Source: Loripinus fragilis (lineage: Eukaryota > Mollusca > Bivalvia > Lucinida > Lucinidae). Taken from it: DNA of 64,000 bases. Each line of letters opens with the position of its first letter. Within the stretch, counting starts at the first letter, position 1. This document shows, piece by piece, positions 37,301 to 43,300 of the stretch. The position numbers and the translations under genes are program-made. The notes under the pieces are model-generated. The model searched no databases. It saw only the letters and a program-made list of their open reading frames with translations, and was not told the origin of the DNA. Location: positions 60,652,811 through 60,716,810 of the forward strand of contig OZ026522.1 of assembly GCA_964019695.1 (NCBI GenBank), read 5' to 3'.

Positions 37301-40300
37301 ATTGCAGCTGTATCTTGATGGGCCATTTGGTGAAGGTCACCAGGATTGGTACAGATACAAAGTCGCTGTGCTGGTGGGAGGAGGTATTGGTGTGACCCCT
37401 TTTGCGTCCATTCTAAAAGACATTATATTTAGATCTAAAATGGCTCAGCGATTTCCTTGCAAAAAGGTGAGTAAATCTGATTTTTACGTTTAAGCTACAT
37501 CATTGCACCTTTTATTGATATTCTAATGTTTTACATCAGATATCTCGCACTGCTTAAAGTGTAAATGCATGCTAGTGCAATAAGAAAGTTAATGTATGGT
37601 GTGTGCGTCTGTATGGACGATAATACACCCATGTGCGGATCCAGAGGGGGAGGGGGCAGGGGTTGCAGACTCCTCTGAGAAATCACAAAATTGTAGGGTT
37701 TCTTAGCAATACTGGTCCGGATACCCTGAAAATCACAAAGCTACTAAGCCAGCATTCAATGTTGGGCCAGCATCGGCTCGCTGGCAAAACGCCAATTAAA
37801 TGGCTTATGCTAGCGAGCTGATGATGGCCCGCTTTTAGTGGTATTTGGACCCTCTCTCCCCTCACCAAAAAAAAAAAAAAAACACAAAAAAAACAACAAC
37901 AAAAAACCGATAAAAACGTAGGAGTTGGTCCCCTCTGCCAAAACTTTCTGGATCCGCGCATGACACTTGCGTAAGCTCATGGATTATCTCCCAGTACAGA
38001 CACACAAACCATACAATAACTTACTAATGTATTTGTTATTTTATCATAAGTTGAATTGCTGTTATCACCAATGCTTGTACATTATCCATGCGCGGATCCA
38101 GAAAGTTTTGTCGGAGGGGATCCAAATTTGATAACTTTTTAGTTGATGAGGGGATAGAGGATCCAAATACAACTATAAATAGGCCATCATTGGCCCGCCA
38201 GCGAAACGCCAATTAAATGGCGTTTCGCTGGCAGGCCGATGATGGCTCAACATTGAATGCTGGCATAGTAGCTGTGATTTTGCAGGGGATCCTGAGCGGC
38301 TAGTATTGCTAAGAAACTGTATTTTTTTAATTTTTCAGGTGGGGGGGGGGTGGGTCTGAACCCCCTGCCCTCCCCTCTGTATCCGCCTGAGTTATCATTG
38401 AATAACCTAACATCGCATAAGTATTATAATATGTACTCATTTATCAGACAATAATTGGTGAATAATTTCCAAATTTTACGTTGCATCAGTAAATTAGCTT
38501 GATCTTGACGAAGAAAGACTAGATATAAAAGTAAGTTAGGGTGCAAAGATCAGGAATCTATACAGTCAAGCGCCACACCTGACCCAGGATACCAATAACC
38601 AATGGGAAAGTGCTCGATGGCCCATAATAGATATGAGAACATATTTTTAGCTAATGCTTAATGATGGTTTTTTATGCCCGTTTAGACTTTTATCTACCTG
38701 CACAGCTATATAGCCTTAATAAACTAATAAAATACACCTTTGGTAATGACATTTGACATGTAAAGAATTTTTAACGTTATAGTTTGCATTAATGAAAATA
38801 TAGGCCTTAAGGGCCTATATTATCATTAATGCAAACTATAACATTGTCTAGCAAGCTACATTTTTCCTACTTTTTCTGGCACACCAATGACAAATTCTTT
38901 GAGCATACATAACTGGCCATGCGCGGATCCAGAAAGTTTTTGTCAGGGGGGGTCAAACTTTTTTTTAACCTTTATGAGGGGTAAGAGGAGCCGAATTGCA
39001 CTTAAAGCGGCCCATCATCTGCACTCCAGCGAAATTGCTGGTGTGCCAATGATGACCCAACTTTGATTGCTGGCTTGGAATCAAGACCAGTATTGCTAAG
39101 AAAACTTATATTTTTGTGATTTTTCAGGGGGGGGACCCTCTGCCCCCCTCCTCTGAACCCGCGCATGCTGGTATTTATAAGGCTCCATCACAAAATCATC
39201 ATGCAAAATTATACGTTCATGTTCGATTTCAGGTTTATTTTCTGTGGGTGACAAGAACCCAGAAACATTTTGAATGGCTTACAGACATTATCAAAGAGGT
39301 AGAAGAGAATGACTCGGAGAATCTTGTGAACGTTCATATCTTTATAACACAGTTTCAACAGAAATTCGACCTCAGAACAACAATGCTGGTACGTTACACA
39401 TGCGCGGATCCAGAAAGTTTTGTCAGAAGGTGTCCAACTTTGACAACATTTTCTTTTTTTTTAAGTTGATGAGGGAAAGGAGGATCCAAATACCACTATA
39501 ACTTGGCCATCATCAGCCCGCCAGCAAAACGCCATTTAAATGGCGTTTTGCTGGCGTGCCGGTGATGGCCCAACATTGAATGCTGGCTTGAATGTCTTGT
39601 GATTTTTGGGGGATCCAGACCAGTACAGTCAAAACTCTTTATAACGTCACTCTTTATAACAGAATATTCAATATCCGACATAAAATTGTTGGGAACAGAT
39701 CTGTTTCCATTTAAATTCCCTCTTTATAACAGAATATTCACTTAACGACACTGACAGTAACTTCTGGGAACAGATATACTATTTCAATTGAAAATAAATT
39801 CATTATAACAGAATGTTACCATGTGTCAGACAATTTTGTGATCAGTTCAAGGTCTTTTTGCCTGAACAGGTTTCTGTCTCATTTGATAAGTGGGAAGCTT
39901 TGTGCATTTTGGTGCAATATGAAATTGAACTGATGTATACATTTGGAATAATAGCATTTTAATTCATATGTATAATATTTACTTTTACCAAATGATTATT
40001 ATGTGGAAATCTGGTAATGGTCAGAATTTCTTTATAACAGCAAATTCACTTTAACGTCAAAGATAGCTTGGAACAAACAGTGTCGTTATAAAGAGGGTTG
40101 ACTGTATTACAATGAATCCCTATGTTTTTGTGATTTTTCAGTGGGGTCAGGTGGGTCTAGACCCCTGCCCCCCCCCCCCCTTGAGATGCGCGCATGTTTC
40201 AAATGCAACATTTGGGATATTGGTACTTTATGTCAGTCTTTAACACTTTTCATTCTAATGGACTATCCTACATGTTTCGTTTCAATGAATATGGACTTGT

Positions 40301-43300
40301 CTATTTTGCATTTTAAGGGGATGCCAGTTTAAAACGTCCGCATATATAGGGGCAAAAGCTTGACGTTTTCACGACCCAAGCAGGTTTTAAAAATAATGTT
40401 TATGCCATATGATAAATAGAAGCTTAATTTGTGCCCCTGTTTTGTTAGATTATTGTCCCCACCTTTTCAAAGGAAAGCAAAGGAACCTATTAGCTTTCTG
40501 CTCCCTGTCCTTCAATCCTTCCATCTTTCCGTCCCTATATAGAAGTAAGTGCCTTGCTGACGCAACTCCTCCTACATTTTTATACCGATTCTTTCGAAAA
40601 TTCACAGGTGTTTCGGTCCTGGTCTAAAGATATGCATGTGGTTTGGATAGCATGAAGGACAAGGGGCCCAGAATTTTTGATCATCCCTTGTAAACTACCT
40701 ACATTAGTGATCCATTAGTGAATAACAAAAGCATTGATCAGACTGCGTAAACGTACAGACTGGTCTATGCCTTTGTTGTTTGCATGCTTTTGTAGCAGGT
40801 TTCCTCACAATGTGGCCCATTTCATCACGAAAGAGAAAACCAATGAAGAGTATTAGACTGCTTAATCAGCCTTAATTGCACAATAATTTGCATTGATTTT
40901 CACATAATACTCAAACATTTTATCTAAAACCATGACTTGTGTATGCGCACTAGTTTTAATCCTTACTATTTTAATAGCACTTTCAGAAGAAGGGCGTTGA
41001 TTAGGTTTAATCCTTAATATTTCTAAGTATATCTGTGAAAGGTACTTTCGGAAGGTTTGTGGAAAAAGTCTATTTACTGGACTAAGGGCATTGGCTAGTT
41101 TTAATGATTAATATTTTTCAATATATCTGTGAAGGCAATTTTCAGAAGGTTCGTGGGAAAAGTCTATTTACTGGACTAAGGGCATTGACTAGTTTTAATC
41201 ATTAATATCTTTCAGTATATCTGTGAAAGGCAATTTCAGAAGATTTGTGGGAAGTCTACTGGACTAAGGGCATCGACTAGTTTTAATCATTAATATTTTT
41301 CAGTATATCTGTGAAAGGCACTTTCAGAAGGTTTGTGGCAAAAGTCTATATACTGGACTAAGGGCGTTGACTAGTTTGAATCATTAATATTTTCAGTTCA
41401 TCTGTGAAAGGCCCTTTAAAAAGGTTCGTGGGAAAAGTCTACTTGCTGGACTAAGGGCGTTGACTAGTTTTAATCGTTAATATTTTTCTGAATAACTGTG
41501 AAAGGCACTTTCAGAAGATTTTTGGGAAAAGTCTATTCACTGGACTAAGGGCGTTGACTAGTTTTGATCATTAATATTTTTCAGTATATCTGCGAAAGGC
41601 ACTTTCAGAAGGTTTGTGGGAAAAGTCTGTTTACTGGACTCAGAGCGATAACTCATTTTGGGAGACCACAGTTCGAAGATTTTCTGAAATCCCTTCATTT
41701 CGAACATCCTGAGGTAGAGTATACCAGAGAGACTTGACTATGTGGCATGCAAACAACAACGGGGCATCCATGCAGTCTAGTCAGCGCTTTTCTTTTGCAT
41801 TTTTTAAAGTATAATACGACAAAACCTATCTGAAACAGCCACTCTAAAATAGTCAAACATAGGGTCTTAAAGACTGTTTATCGCTTAATGCAGGTCAAAA
41901 CTATTGCAGAATGCTCCAGCTTGGAGCATTCTGCAATACTTTTGACCTTCATCAAGTGTTAATTGGTCTTGCAACCCAATTTCGGTCTTCTTTTTGAGTG
42001 GCCACTTAAGAAAGGTTTTACTTTAGTGAAACTTGCTCTGTATCGTCTCAACTTTCTCTAGCTTGTACAGTCACAAGCCAACAAACACATAATAGTGAGA
42101 AATCTGATTTAAAGCATTTTAGTTTTCTCATTTTACAAGTGTACAGTAAACCCTGTGTTAAACAACCACTCTAAAAAGACCAAAACTTGGTTTCCAAGAC
42201 CAATTATTGCTTAATGCAGGTCAAAAGTAGTGTAGAATGCTCCAGGGGGAGCAGGGAGCATTCTGTATTACTTTCGACCTTTATTAAGGTACCATTTGAC
42301 ATTAAGACTTTCTTTTGTATATTTTTGAGTGGGCGTTTAATACAGGTTTAACTGTACTTACCAAATGCTATCAAAGTAATAGAAGGCATCCTGACTATAA
42401 GTGCATCACTTTATTATACTTTGCATTTCAACCAACTTATACACACCGGATAGGCCGCAACTGAAAACGTTAAAACTATCGACGAACGTAGATCAAAAAT
42501 AAGTAGAAACAGAGTTTTTGATTGCCATTTGTCATCGGTTTCCGACAAAGCTAGACTCAACCAGCCTGCTAAGCTACAAATATTTGTTAGAAAATTGAAT
42601 TATCGCTCGTAGCAAGTCTAGATATGAAACTTTCCAATAAGTGAATTACAAAAGTGCTGATAAGATTGCGCAGATTTTCATGTGTCGAGATGCCTGAACT
42701 GTTTATGTCCAATTCATGAACTTCTAGCTAAGGCCTAGGGACAAAATAAAAGTAAGCAATGTCCGATAATTGAAAATATGTGATGATAGTACAGAATCAT
42801 GTTAACTTTCTTTTGTTAATATTGAAATTATCTTTAAAAGAATATTGAAGCTCCACTGGTATGAGAAAACTTAAATGTTTGTAAGAAATTAAACCAAGTG
42901 TATAAATAAATTAAACAAAGCCTATAAATAAAGCGAATTTGTTAGCTGTATATCCCAAAATTAAGAAAAATGCAGATACCAACATTCAGGTCTTTCCGTA
43001 AGGTTGTTTTTTAACCAACTGCATTCTGGATACCTTACTTTAAATTCATACATTTTTGCGAGGGTTTTAATTTCGAGAAACTTTGTGAAAGTTTCACAAA
43101 AATAAAAAAATCGGGAAATGACACAATCACTCTGTCATTTATTGTTGTATGTAAATCATGATCCAGTTGCAAATTTTTCGCATAGTAAACATGTCTTTTT
43201 ATTTCCCCATATTAAACCCTCACGAAAATTTCTAAATGTACATTATTCTTTTCTATCACAGGCAAGGCAAATAGGCGTATTCAGCTGTGGACCCCCTCCT

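Noticed and set aside
41028..41584. Regular 94-bp array taken at first as a CRISPR-like or satellite array
   Set aside because: Units are explained as copies of the Duox exon m acceptor region; the context is animal nuclear DNA.
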